From NCBI GenBank assembly GCA_016712525.1, contig JADJQX010000007.1:2666001-2730000 (forward strand): DNA of 64,000 nt, in the 5' to 3' direction. Shown here in pieces: positions 14,561-23,800 of this stretch; the stretch's first letter is position 1; every line of letters starts with the position of its first letter. The position numbers and the translations under genes were made by a program. Below the pieces are notes generated by a model, which searched no databases, was not told where the DNA came from, and saw nothing but the letters and a program-made list of their open reading frames with translations. This stretch comes from Myxococcales bacterium (GTDB lineage: Bacteria; Myxococcota_A; Polyangia; Polyangiales; Polyangiaceae).

Positions 14561-15190
14561 ATGAAGCGGAAAAACCCTTACAAAGGCGCCGACCGCTTCA
14601 CCGTCGAAGCCAAAAAGGCCGGATACCCGGCCCGGAGCGTCTTCAAGCTCGAGGAGATCGACCAGCGCACGCGGCTCCTTCGCCCGGGTCAGAGCGTGCT
14701 CGAGCTCGGCGCGTCTCCGGGGAGCTGGGCGCTCTACGCGGCGGGGAAGGTCGGCGCGAAGGGCCACCTGCTCGCCATGGACCTGAAGCCCCTCGAGACG
14801 ACGCTCCCTCCGCAGGCGGAGTTTTTCATCGGCGACGCCCTCTCGCTCGAAACCGAGGCGCTGTCGAAGTTTTTCCCGTACGACGTCGTCTTATCGGACA
14901 TGGCGCCGAACACGACGGGGAACCGGCTCGGAGACCAGACGCGGAGCTTCGAGCTTTTCATGCGGGCCCTCGGCGTGGCCGAGGCGCTCTTGAAGCCTGG
15001 GGGGGCGTTCGTGGGAAAGATCTTCATGGGCGAGGACTTCTCCCTCGCGAAGGCCGCGGTAAAGCGCATCTTCGAGGTGGAGCGCACGATCCGCCCCGAG
15101 GGCACCCGCACGAACAGCTACGAGGTGTTCGTGATCGGCGAGAGAAAACGCGCAGCCAAGGCTCCGGGCGCCGAGGGGGCGTCGCCATGA
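14561..15190 (+). CDS. rlmE: 23S rRNA 2'-O-ribose methyltransferase (RlmE/FtsJ family)
   Basis: 209 residues from the ATG at 14561 (KRKNPYKGADRFTVEAKK follows). FtsJ-type Rossmann methyltransferase: SAM motif I VLELGASPGSWALY, and the catalytic K-D-K-E tetrad visible in SVFKLEEID, VLSDMAPN, GKIFMGED and SYEVF. RlmE methylates the 2'-O of a universally conserved U in helix 92 of 23S rRNA late in 50S assembly. The last codons overlap the start of the giant kinase gene (ATGATGG), so the two are translationally coupled. The C terminus carries a short Ala/Lys tail beyond the family core. Another FtsJ-family RNA substrate is possible. Confidence 0.87.
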   Translation: MKRKNPYKGADRFTVEAKKAGYPARSVFKLEEIDQRTRLLRPGQSVLELGASPGSWALYAAGKVGAKGHLLAMDLKPLETTLPPQAEFFIGDALSLETEALSKFFPYDVVLSDMAPNTTGNRLGDQTRSFELFMRALGVAEALLKPGGAFVGKIFMGEDFSLAKAAVKRIFEVERTIRPEGTRTNSYEVFVIGERKRAAKAPGAEGASP

Positions 15191-18100
15191 TGGCCGGTGT
15201 GGGGGAGCACGACACGCCGCTCGTCATGGGCGGCCGTTTCGTCGTCGAGCGCGAGGTGGGGCGCGGCGGCGTGGGCATCGTGTTTCGCGCGCTCGACCGC
15301 ATCACGGCGCAGACCGTGGCGCTCAAGGTGATCGCGATCTCCGGCGTCGACGCGGGCGAAGAGGCGCGGTTCGCGCGTGAAGGCCGGGTGCTCGCGGGGC
15401 TGTCGGCCCCGGGCATCGTCAAGGTGGTCGCGTTCGGCCAGCTCGACGAGGGCCAACCCTACGTGGCCATGGAGTGGCTCGAGGGCGAGGACATCGCCCA
15501 GCGGCAGAAGCGCAAGCCGCTCACCGTGGCCGAGTCGATCGAGGTCGCCGCCCAAGTGGCCGACGCGCTCACGGCAGCGCACGAGGCCGGCATCGTCCAC
15601 CGCGACGTGAAGCCCTCGAACGTGTTCTTGGTGGGGAGCGCCGAGGGCACCTCGGGCCCGTTCGTGACCAAGCTCGTCGACTTCGGCGTCGCGAGCGCCG
15701 AGGACGCGCGCCTCACGAAGACAGGGGCCATCGTCGGCACCCCGGCGTACATGGCGCCCGAGCAGGCCCGGGGAGAGTCCGAGGTCGACTCGCGCTCCGA
15801 CATATACAGCCTCGGGGCCACGCTCTTCGAGATGCTCACGGGGAGGCCACCGCACGTCGGGCCGACCCCGATCGCCGTGCTCGCCAAGCTCGTCACTACC
15901 CCGGCGCCGCGCCTCCGCGAGCTCTTCCCCGACGCGCCCCTCTCGCTCGACGAGCTGCTCGGGCGCATGCTGTCGACCTTCCCCGACGAGCGTCCCGACA
16001 CCGCCCGTGAGGTGGCCGAAGAGCTCCGCCGCATTCGTCACGAGCTCGACGAGCCCGAGGCCCCGAGCGCCCACCTGCTCGCGACCGAGCCGCCGATGAG
16101 CGTGGGGAGCATCGTGCTCTCGACGTCCCGAGGCCTCGGGGGGCAGCGCCTCGTCACGAGCATCCTCGCGACCTTCGTCCCGAAAGGGCCGGCGAGGCAT
16201 CGCCTACTCTCCCACCTCCGCGCACGAGGTGCGGAGGCCACCGAGCTCGGCGGGGACGCGATCGTCGCGCACTTCGGCGTGCACAAAACGCTCGGGGACG
16301 AGGCGGCGCGCGCGCTCGACCTCGGCATGCGCCTCGCGAAGACGAACGCGGCCGTCGGGATCGCGACGGGGCGCTCGCGCATCGATCGCACGAAGCCGAC
16401 GGGAGAGGTCGTGGACCGGGCCGCTGCGCTCGCGAGAGACGCACGAAGGGGCCAGGTGCTGGCCGACACGACGACGAGCGAGCTCGCCCGCGGCCGGTAC
16501 GAGTTTCAGCTCCGCGCCGACGGGACCGCGGTCGTGGGCGGCGCCGTCATCGCGCGGCGCGAGCTCGTGGGAGGCGCGCCGTTCGTGGGCCGCGAAGCGG
16601 AGCTCGCCCAGATCCTGTCGGCCTACGAGCGCAGCGCCGAGGACAAAACGCCCATCTTCATCTCGGTCACGGGCTTGCCCGGCATCGGCAAGACCCGCCT
16701 CCGCCGCGAGGCGCTCGCAGGGATCGGCTCGCACCCCACGTCGCCCAAGCTCGCGCTCGTCCGGTGCGAGTCGTTCTCGAAGGGGCAGGCGCTCAGCGTC
16801 ATGGGAGACGTCGCGAGGGCGCTCGCGCACTTGCCCAAAGGGGCGAGCAGCGAGGAGCTCACCGAGGCGCTCTCCGAGCTGACCCACGGGCGCGGAGGTC
16901 CGATCGACGACCGCAACCGAGAGCTCCTCGGGCGCCTCCTCACGAACGAGGTCATGCCCACGTCGGTCGACTTTCGCGGCGCGCGCGACGCCCTCTGGCT
17001 CGCGCTCACCGAGGCGACGCTCGGGGCCACCGCGAAGGGCCCGCTGCTCCTCGCCCTCGAGGACGCCCAGTGGGCCGACGCCGAGAGCCTCTCGTGGCTC
17101 GATCACGTCATGGGGCGCGCCGCGAAGCACCCGCTCTGCGTGCTCGTCACGGCGCGGCCCTCGTTCCTGCGTGAGAACGGCAAGAGGTTCTCGTCGCGCG
17201 ATCACGTGCGCATCGAGCTCCGCCCCTTGGCGAAGCGCACGGTGCGCGCGATCGCCAAGGCCATGCTCGGAGAGCGCGCCTCGGGCGAGGCCGGCGAGGC
17301 AGCCCTCGAGGCGATCGCGGCGCAGGCCGCGGGGTCTCCGCTGTTCGCCGAGGAGCTCTCGCGGCTCGCCGCCCAAGGGCGCGACGCGACGGGCGCGCTC
17401 ACGATCGAGGCCGCCATCCAGGTGCACCTCGACGCGCTCGACGAAGAGCTCCGCGACGCGATCGCGAAGCTGTCGGTGTTCGGTCTCCAGGGGTGGGACG
17501 CGGGCCTCGAGAGCCTCGGCGTGCGTGGTGCTCCGGAGGCGCTCCGTGCGCTCGGGGCCGCCGAGCTGCTCGTGGAGCAGGCCACGTCGCGCTTTCGAGA
17601 CACCCGCGAGTGGGCGTTCAAACACGCGCTCACGCGCGAGGTGGCCTACGCCTCCCTCGGGGACGACGAGCTCCGCGAGCTCCACGCGAAGGCCGGGTTC
17701 TGGCTCGCGAGCCTCGGCGAGGACGACGCCACCGTCGCGCGGCACCTCGAGCTCGGTGGGCGCCCGAAGGACGCCGCGACCTACCTCGAGAGGGCCGCGA
17801 GGCGCGCGCTCGCCGCGAGCGCCCACGCCGACGCCGCGTCGTACGCCGAGAAGGCCCTCGCGTTCGCCGAGGACAAGCCCACGCAGTTCGCGCGCGCCTT
17901 CCTGCTCGACGAGGCCCACGTTCGCCTCGACCCTCGCGCGGCCGATCGCGAGACCGCCGTGTCGGCCATGGAAGACTCCATCTACGACGCCGCGAGCGGC
18001 GTGCGCGCGCGGGGTGCGAGGCTCCGCTACGAGGACGCGAAGGGCGGCGGACCCGACACCCTCGAGGGGCTCGACGAGGTCCGTAAGTCTGCGAGAGAAT

Positions 18101-19188
18101 TGGGACTTTTCGACGAAGAAGCCAAGAGCGCGGCGGTGCTCGCGGCGCGCTCGGCGTTCGCGGGTCAGCTCACGCGCGCCGCCGACGTGGCCGAAGAGCT
18201 GCTCGAGATCGCCGCCCGGCAGAGAATCCCGGGCGCCGCGGTCGACGCCTGGCAAACGCTCGCCGTCGTTCGGCAAGCCCGGGGCGAAGTGGGGGCCGCG
18301 CTCGAGGCGCGGAGGAGCGCGGCGGAGGCGGCGTGCCAGGCCGGCCTCAAGACCCAAGAGGCGATGCTGACCATCAACGTGGGCTTCGCGCTCACGACGG
18401 TCGGCGCGAAGGCCGAGGCCAGGCTCGCCATCGACGCGGGCATCGCGCTCGGTCAGGCTGTCGGGAGCGCCGGGGTCATCCGTCACGGGCAGATGATCCT
18501 GCTCTGCTGGGCGGCGACCTTCGGGACCCCTCGGCCGAAGGAGCACCGCGCCGACGACACGCAAGACGACGGGAGCCCTCGCCCGAACGACGACACGATC
18601 GCCCTCCTCGCCGAACCGCGCGGCCTCGCCGACGGCGCCGCGGCGGGGGGATGGGTCCCCCACGATCGCGCGACGCTCGGAGTGCTTTACTATCGCGGCG
18701 TCGAGCTCCTCCGCAGCAACGACACGGCCGACGTCGAGCGCGCGCGCACCCTGCTCAAGACCGCGGCTGGCGCCTACCGCTCGACGAAGATGCTCGACCT
18801 CGTGCCCGTGGCCCTCGGCGTGTGGGCCGAGGCCGAGCGCCGACTCGGGGAACCCGAACGCGCCCAAGAGCTCGCCCTCGAGGCCGTGACCCTCCTCGAG
18901 GACGGCTCCCCGTCGCTCCTCAACGAGGCCCCGATCTTCCTCGCCCTGCACGACGCGTACGTCGACATGGGCCGCCTCCGCGACGCCCGGTTCGCGATCG
19001 AGCGCGCCATGCCGCGGCTCGTCTTGAGGGTCGATGGTCTACGCGGCACGCCGTACGCGAGGGAGTTCCTCGTGAACGTGGCGCAGAACGCCGGCCTCGT
19101 GGCGGCGGCCGAGGCCTACGGGCTCGTGCCAGGATCGCTCAAGCGTGTCATCGACGGCGCCGAGCCGGCGGGCGCCACGGGCGCCTGA
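15187..19188 (+). CDS. Giant Ser/Thr kinase with cyclase-like, ATPase and TPR-type regions
   Basis: 1333 residues, start overlapping rlmE by 4 nt (a second ATG follows at once). The kinase domain (about 18-280) is complete: Gly-loop VGRGGVG, Lys47, HRDVKPSN (138-145), DFG (165-167) and TPAYMAPEQA. Residues ~310-450 look like a degenerate class III nucleotide-cyclase homology domain (ILATFVPKG, GDAIVAHFG, GIATGRSRI) without recognisable metal ligands. An AAA/STAND-type ATPase begins at FVGREAEL, with Walker A GLPGIGKT at ~496-503 and Walker B-like LLLALEDAQWAD. The remaining ~600 residues are Ala/Leu/Glu-rich helices of TPR type. This is a known myxobacterial signalling architecture, cytoplasmic and with no membrane segment. 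Targets are unknown. Confidence 0.88.
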   Translation: MMAGVGEHDTPLVMGGRFVVEREVGRGGVGIVFRALDRITAQTVALKVIAISGVDAGEEARFAREGRVLAGLSAPGIVKVVAFGQLDEGQPYVAMEWLEGEDIAQRQKRKPLTVAESIEVAAQVADALTAAHEAGIVHRDVKPSNVFLVGSAEGTSGPFVTKLVDFGVASAEDARLTKTGAIVGTPAYMAPEQARGESEVDSRSDIYSLGATLFEMLTGRPPHVGPTPIAVLAKLVTTPAPRLRELFPDAPLSLDELLGRMLSTFPDERPDTAREVAEELRRIRHELDEPEAPSAHLLATEPPMSVGSIVLSTSRGLGGQRLVTSILATFVPKGPARHRLLSHLRARGAEATELGGDAIVAHFGVHKTLGDEAARALDLGMRLAKTNAAVGIATGRSRIDRTKPTGEVVDRAAALARDARRGQVLADTTTSELARGRYEFQLRADGTAVVGGAVIARRELVGGAPFVGREAELAQILSAYERSAEDKTPIFISVTGLPGIGKTRLRREALAGIGSHPTSPKLALVRCESFSKGQALSVMGDVARALAHLPKGASSEELTEALSELTHGRGGPIDDRNRELLGRLLTNEVMPTSVDFRGARDALWLALTEATLGATAKGPLLLALEDAQWADAESLSWLDHVMGRAAKHPLCVLVTARPSFLRENGKRFSSRDHVRIELRPLAKRTVRAIAKAMLGERASGEAGEAALEAIAAQAAGSPLFAEELSRLAAQGRDATGALTIEAAIQVHLDALDEELRDAIAKLSVFGLQGWDAGLESLGVRGAPEALRALGAAELLVEQATSRFRDTREWAFKHALTREVAYASLGDDELRELHAKAGFWLASLGEDDATVARHLELGGRPKDAATYLERAARRALAASAHADAASYAEKALAFAEDKPTQFARAFLLDEAHVRLDPRAADRETAVSAMEDSIYDAASGVRARGARLRYEDAKGGGPDTLEGLDEVRKSARELGLFDEEAKSAAVLAARSAFAGQLTRAADVAEELLEIAARQRIPGAAVDAWQTLAVVRQARGEVGAALEARRSAAEAACQAGLKTQEAMLTINVGFALTTVGAKAEARLAIDAGIALGQAVGSAGVIRHGQMILLCWAATFGTPRPKEHRADDTQDDGSPRPNDDTIALLAEPRGLADGAAAGGWVPHDRATLGVLYYRGVELLRSNDTADVERARTLLKTAAGAYRSTKMLDLVPVALGVWAEAERRLGEPERAQELALEAVTLLEDGSPSLLNEAPIFLALHDAYVDMGRLRDARFAIERAMPRLVLRVDGLRGTPYAREFLVNVAQNAGLVAAAEAYGLVPGSLKRVIDGAEPAGATGA

Positions 19189-19191
19189 GGT

Positions 19192-19227
19192 CGGGTCTCC
19201 TGCGGACCGAGAGCCGCAGGAAACCCG
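19192..19227. terminator. Bidirectional hairpin between convergent genes
   Basis: CGGGTCTCCTGCGG (19192-19205) pairs with CCGCAGGAAACCCG (19214-19227), one C-A mismatch, 8-nt loop. It lies 4 bp after the kinase stop and 28 bp from the glmU stop on the other strand. No U-tract exists on either side. Confidence 0.6.
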
Positions 19228-19254
19228 AGCTCATTCCGACACTTCCAAGGGCGT

Positions 19255-20682
19255 TCACTTCTTCGCGGCGGCCTCTTTGGCGGCCTTCATGCGGGCCTTG
19301 AGCTTCGCGGCGTAGCCGTCCTTGTTCTCTTGTTTCACGCGCGAGATCGCGAGCGCGTCGGCAGGCACCGATTTCGTCACGGTGGTGCCGGTGGCCACGT
19401 ACGCCCCCTCCCCGATCGTCACGGGCGCCACGAGCTGCGAGTCGCTCCCGATGAACGCGCCCGCCCCGATGGTGGTCGTGTGCTTCTGGTAGCCGTCGTA
19501 GTTGCAGAAGATGGTGCCCGCGCCGATGTTCGCGCCGGCGCCGATCACGCCGTCGCCGAGGTACGCGAGGTGGTTCGCCTTCGCGCCCTTGTCCATGGTG
19601 GTCTTCTTGGTCTCGACGAAGTTGCCGACGTGGGCGTCCTCGCCGATCGTGCTCTCCGGGCGCAGGTGCGAAAACGGCCCGATTTGCGCCTTTTTTCCGA
19701 TGGTCGACTGGGTCGCCACCGTGTACGGCTTGAGGTGCGCCCCCTCTTCGACGACGACGTCGGTGAGCACCGAGCCCACGTCGACGAACGCGCCCGGCCC
19801 CACCTGCGTCTTGCCGCGCAGCACCGCGTAGGCCTCGATGGTGGCGTCTTTGCCGATGGTCACGGTGGAGTCGATGCGCGCCCCCGCCCGCACGGTCACC
19901 CCGTCGAGGCGGTGCTTGCGGACGATGCGCGCCTGCATCTGCTCTTCGAGGGCCGCGAGCTGGGCGCGGTCGTTCGCGCCTTCCATGACGTCGGCGCGCG
20001 AGGGCACACCGAGCACACGGCGCCCGCGGTTCGCCGCGAAGGCGACGATGTCGGTGAGGTAGTACTCCTTCTGCGCGTTGTTCGGCGTGAGGCTCTCGAG
20101 CGCTTCTTGGAGGAAGGCGAGGCTCGACGCGTAGATGCCAGGGTTTATCTCGCGGACGGCGCGCTCCTCGTCGGTCTTCAGGTCTTTCTGCTCGCGGATC
20201 TCGACGATGTGCCCGAGCGCGTCGCGGAGCACGCGGCCGTAGCCCTGCGGGTTCTCGATGGAACAGGTGGCGAGCGCGAGCCCGGCGACCGGATCGTCGT
20301 CGAGCGCCGTCGCGACCGCGCGCACGTCGTCGCCCGAGAGGAGCGGGACGTCTCCGTAGTAGACGAGCACGCGCTCGGTGTCGGCCGGGATGGCCCCGAT
20401 GCCCGCGCGCGCGGCGTCGCCCGTCCCCTTCTGCTCGGATTGGAGGGCCGTGCGCACGCGATCGCCGAACTCCTTCTTCAGCGCGGCCTCGACGAGCTCA
20501 CGCCCGTGCCCCACGACCACGACCACGTCGTGACACCCCGCGTCGAACGCGGCTTGCACCGGATACGCGACGAGCGGGCGGCCGCACACCGGGTGGAGCA
20601 CCTTGGGGAGGGCGCTCTTCATGCGGGTTCCCTGCCCGGCGGCGAGGATGAGGGCGGTGGTCTTGGCCGTGAGTGACGACAT
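19255..20682 (-). CDS. glmU: Bifunctional GlcNAc-1-P uridyltransferase / GlcN-1-P acetyltransferase
   Basis: 475 residues, close to the 456 of E. coli GlmU with an Ala/Lys-rich tail added. The N-terminal nucleotidyltransferase domain opens with LAAGQGTRMKSALPKVLHPV and has the YYGDVPLL metal/substrate segment. The C-terminal left-handed beta-helix shows hexapeptide repeats and the acetyltransferase segment (NHLAYLGDGVIGAGANIGAGT) with the conserved NYDG block. The enzyme makes UDP-GlcNAc for peptidoglycan and LPS in the cytoplasm. GGAG precedes the start. It lies alone, without glmS, convergent with the giant kinase gene. Confidence 0.96.
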   Translation of the reverse strand: MSSLTAKTTALILAAGQGTRMKSALPKVLHPVCGRPLVAYPVQAAFDAGCHDVVVVVGHGRELVEAALKKEFGDRVRTALQSEQKGTGDAARAGIGAIPADTERVLVYYGDVPLLSGDDVRAVATALDDDPVAGLALATCSIENPQGYGRVLRDALGHIVEIREQKDLKTDEERAVREINPGIYASSLAFLQEALESLTPNNAQKEYYLTDIVAFAANRGRRVLGVPSRADVMEGANDRAQLAALEEQMQARIVRKHRLDGVTVRAGARIDSTVTIGKDATIEAYAVLRGKTQVGPGAFVDVGSVLTDVVVEEGAHLKPYTVATQSTIGKKAQIGPFSHLRPESTIGEDAHVGNFVETKKTTMDKGAKANHLAYLGDGVIGAGANIGAGTIFCNYDGYQKHTTTIGAGAFIGSDSQLVAPVTIGEGAYVATGTTVTKSVPADALAISRVKQENKDGYAAKLKARMKAAKEAAAKK

Positions 20683-20870
20683 GGGCTCTCCGTGGATGAG
20701 GGGGCACGCGAGGGTACCTCAGCCCGTCGCCGCTTGGACATGCTCGGCTGATGCCGCACTGCATAAACGACATGACACGGCGCATGCACCCTCGCTCCGG
20801 CGCGCCGCATCGACCACACTGAAGCCCTGGCTTTTCGGCCGATGCGTGGCCCGAAGTACGGAGGAGTGGC

Positions 20871-23800
20871 ATGCGGTTTCAGGTGAAAGCGGGCTCGGCG
20901 AAGACGTCGGAGGCGACGAGCTCTCCTCGCCAACTCGGGCTTCGGGCCGTGCGCGCCCTCGGGCTGGGCGCGATCGTGCTCGGCGCGAGCGTGACGGCGG
21001 CGTGCAACGAGTTCGACACGGAGCGCACACCCCCGCCGCGTGGCTCGCTCGGCACCGAGATGTACGGGATTCTGTGCGATCGTGTGGCCGCGCAGGCCCT
21101 CCGCGAGGATCTCACGGGCGCGAGCTTCCGCGACGTGTGTCACAAAAACGCGGGAAAATTCGCGAACGAGGTCGACCAGACCAAGCTCCCTGCGCTCGAC
21201 CCGAACGGCAAGGACGTCGACGGCAAGCCCGTCCCCCTCGAGAAACAGAAGGCCGCGCGCGAGTACGCCGTCGCGCGGATCCAGGCCTTCGTGCGCCGCC
21301 GCGACGACCTCATCGAGGCGCTCGACGTCGCCTTCCCGAACTCCACGATCCCCGTCAAAGACCTAGCGAACCCCGATCCGACCAAGTCGTGTGGGGCTCC
21401 GGCGAAGAGTGGCGAAGGCAAGCTCCACGACGAGCTCGCGCGCATGCTCGGCCAAATGGGCGAGCTTTATTTGGACGGCACGCTCCCACAGTCGACGCAG
21501 TCGCTCGCGAAAGTCGTGAACGCCTTCCGTGACTCGGACGAGGCGCAGGCGGCGTGGGCGCGGCTCTCGGCTCGCAAAGGCTACCGCCCGAACGAGGTCG
21601 CGCTCGGCGCGATGCGCCCCATGGCCGCGTACCCGAGGCTCCGCGATCTCGCGAACACCTCGCTCAACGTGCTCTCGGCGGACTCGCAACCCTACGACGC
21701 GCCGCTCCCCGGCGTCGGTCGGGTGCCCGTGCCCGGCAAGGCCAACGCGCAGTTCAACCGGCTCCTCGAGGTCGCGCAGAAGGAGCTCCGTCACATGACC
21801 GCCGATCCGGTGTCGGCGCCGCTCGTCGGCGTCGCGGATCCGCAGACGGGGCGCGTCGTGCTCTCTCGCCCACGCGACTCGCTCGAGATCATGGAGACCG
21901 TGATGCTCACGAGCGATCCCCTGCTCGGCTCGGGCCCCCCGCGGTACATCGTGCGGCGCGACAGGTTCGGCAACGCGGCCCTCGCCGGCGCGGCCGGGGC
22001 GCCCTTCGTCGACGCCGACAAGGACGGCCTCCCGGACACCGACGAGCTCGGGCAGTTCAAGACCACGAACGGCGCGGTCGCGCCCTCGCCCTTCTATTTC
22101 CCGGGCGCGGAGATCTCGACGCCTCGCGATCCGTTCGGCCGAGCCGTCATCGGGGACAAGCTCCTCTACGCGTACGTCGACACGAGCCACACGCTCGCAG
22201 CCCAGATGCTCGTCGACACGAAGCCGCTCTTGAACCCGGACGTGTCGCAGAACCACGAGACGCTCATGGACGCCTTGGCAGGCGCGTACGTCGCGATCGG
22301 CAAGCGCGACGGGAGCCCGGCGAGCAAACGCGACTACCCCTCGGGCGCCGTGCAGTACGATCGCGTCCACGCCGACACGTCTCCGCTGCTCGACCTCGCG
22401 TACGCGCTGCTCGTGGCGGCGGGTGACAAGAACGCCGACGAGGTGCTCCAGCTCGTTCGTTCGCTCTTCATCGACAAGACGGGCGAGGTCGCGCGTGTGG
22501 CCGGCGCCATGCTCGCGGCCAAAGAGACCTCGAACGACCCGCAGTACGATTCGGCGAAAATCCCTGAAAATTCGGTCTTTTGGGACGAGCTGCTCGACGT
22601 CGCCGCCAAGATCGCGAAAGAGCCTGGCCTCCTCGAAGATCTCATGACGGCGATGGCCAACGAGAAGACCGCGCAGCTCGGCACGGCGATGGCGAGCTTC
22701 GCCAAGTACAAAGATCGCATCACGTACGACCGCAACAACCTGAACGGCGCGGCCTACAACGACACGGCCCGCGCCGTGACCGACATGAAGACGCCGGTCG
22801 ACCGCGGGCAGAAGCTCACGGGCGACAACCGCAGCGCGATGTACAAGTTCCTCGCCGCCGTGTCCGACGCGCGCGGCGTCACGATGTGCAACAAAGAGGG
22901 CGCCAAGGCCCACGCCCGGGCCTTCGGCGTGGCGCTCGACTTGCCCCTCACGGGCACCTTCAAGGAGTGCGAGTCCTTGAAGGTCGACAACATGGCCGAG
23001 TTCTACGTCGGCTCGATCGCGGGCTTGCCGTGCCAAGACGGAAAGACCTGCCCCGGCAAGATCCATCTGCGCGACAGCCTCATGCGGAATGGCGTGCTCA
23101 CGCTGGGCGCGGCCGACGTCAGCACCATCGAAGACTCGTCGGGCCTCGTCGGGTTCTGGACGCCGGGCTCCTCGAAGGAGCTGCGGCCGAAGCCCTCGTG
23201 GCTGAACCGCCTCGTCTTCTTCGATTTCACCGATACTAAGAACTCGCGGACGAACGCCTTCATCAAGGATCTCAACGGCGTGCACATCGGCAGCGCCACC
23301 TGCCCCGAGCGCGTGATCTCCGACCCGTGCCGCGGGAACTCGAGCTGCGGAAACGCGATCGACGCGGCCGTGGCGCCCGACGGCATGGTGCGCGGTCTCC
23401 GCAACTGCCAAGAGGGCCAGTGGTTCGATCAGCGGAACCGGGACGCGCTCTTCACGCTCGAGCAGTTCGGGTTCTACGACGCGATGCAGCCCACCGTGGC
23501 CGCGTTCGTGGGCCACGGCCGCACCGATCTCTTCGTCGAGATGTCGGCCGTGATCGCCAAGCACTACCCGAACGCCGACGCGACGGCCGACGAGTGCAAG
23601 CTCACGCCCACGTCGAACTGCGTGCGGAGCAACCTGGTCTCGTACGAGCCGCTGCTCGGCAACGTGTTCACGGGTGACGTCTTCCCGGCCCTCGTGGCGC
23701 TCTCGAAGGAGCTCACCACGATGGTCGTGAAGAAGTGCACGGCGGTGAACCCGCAGACGAAACAGTGCACGAAGAGCGAGAACGCGACCGGCACCCAGGT

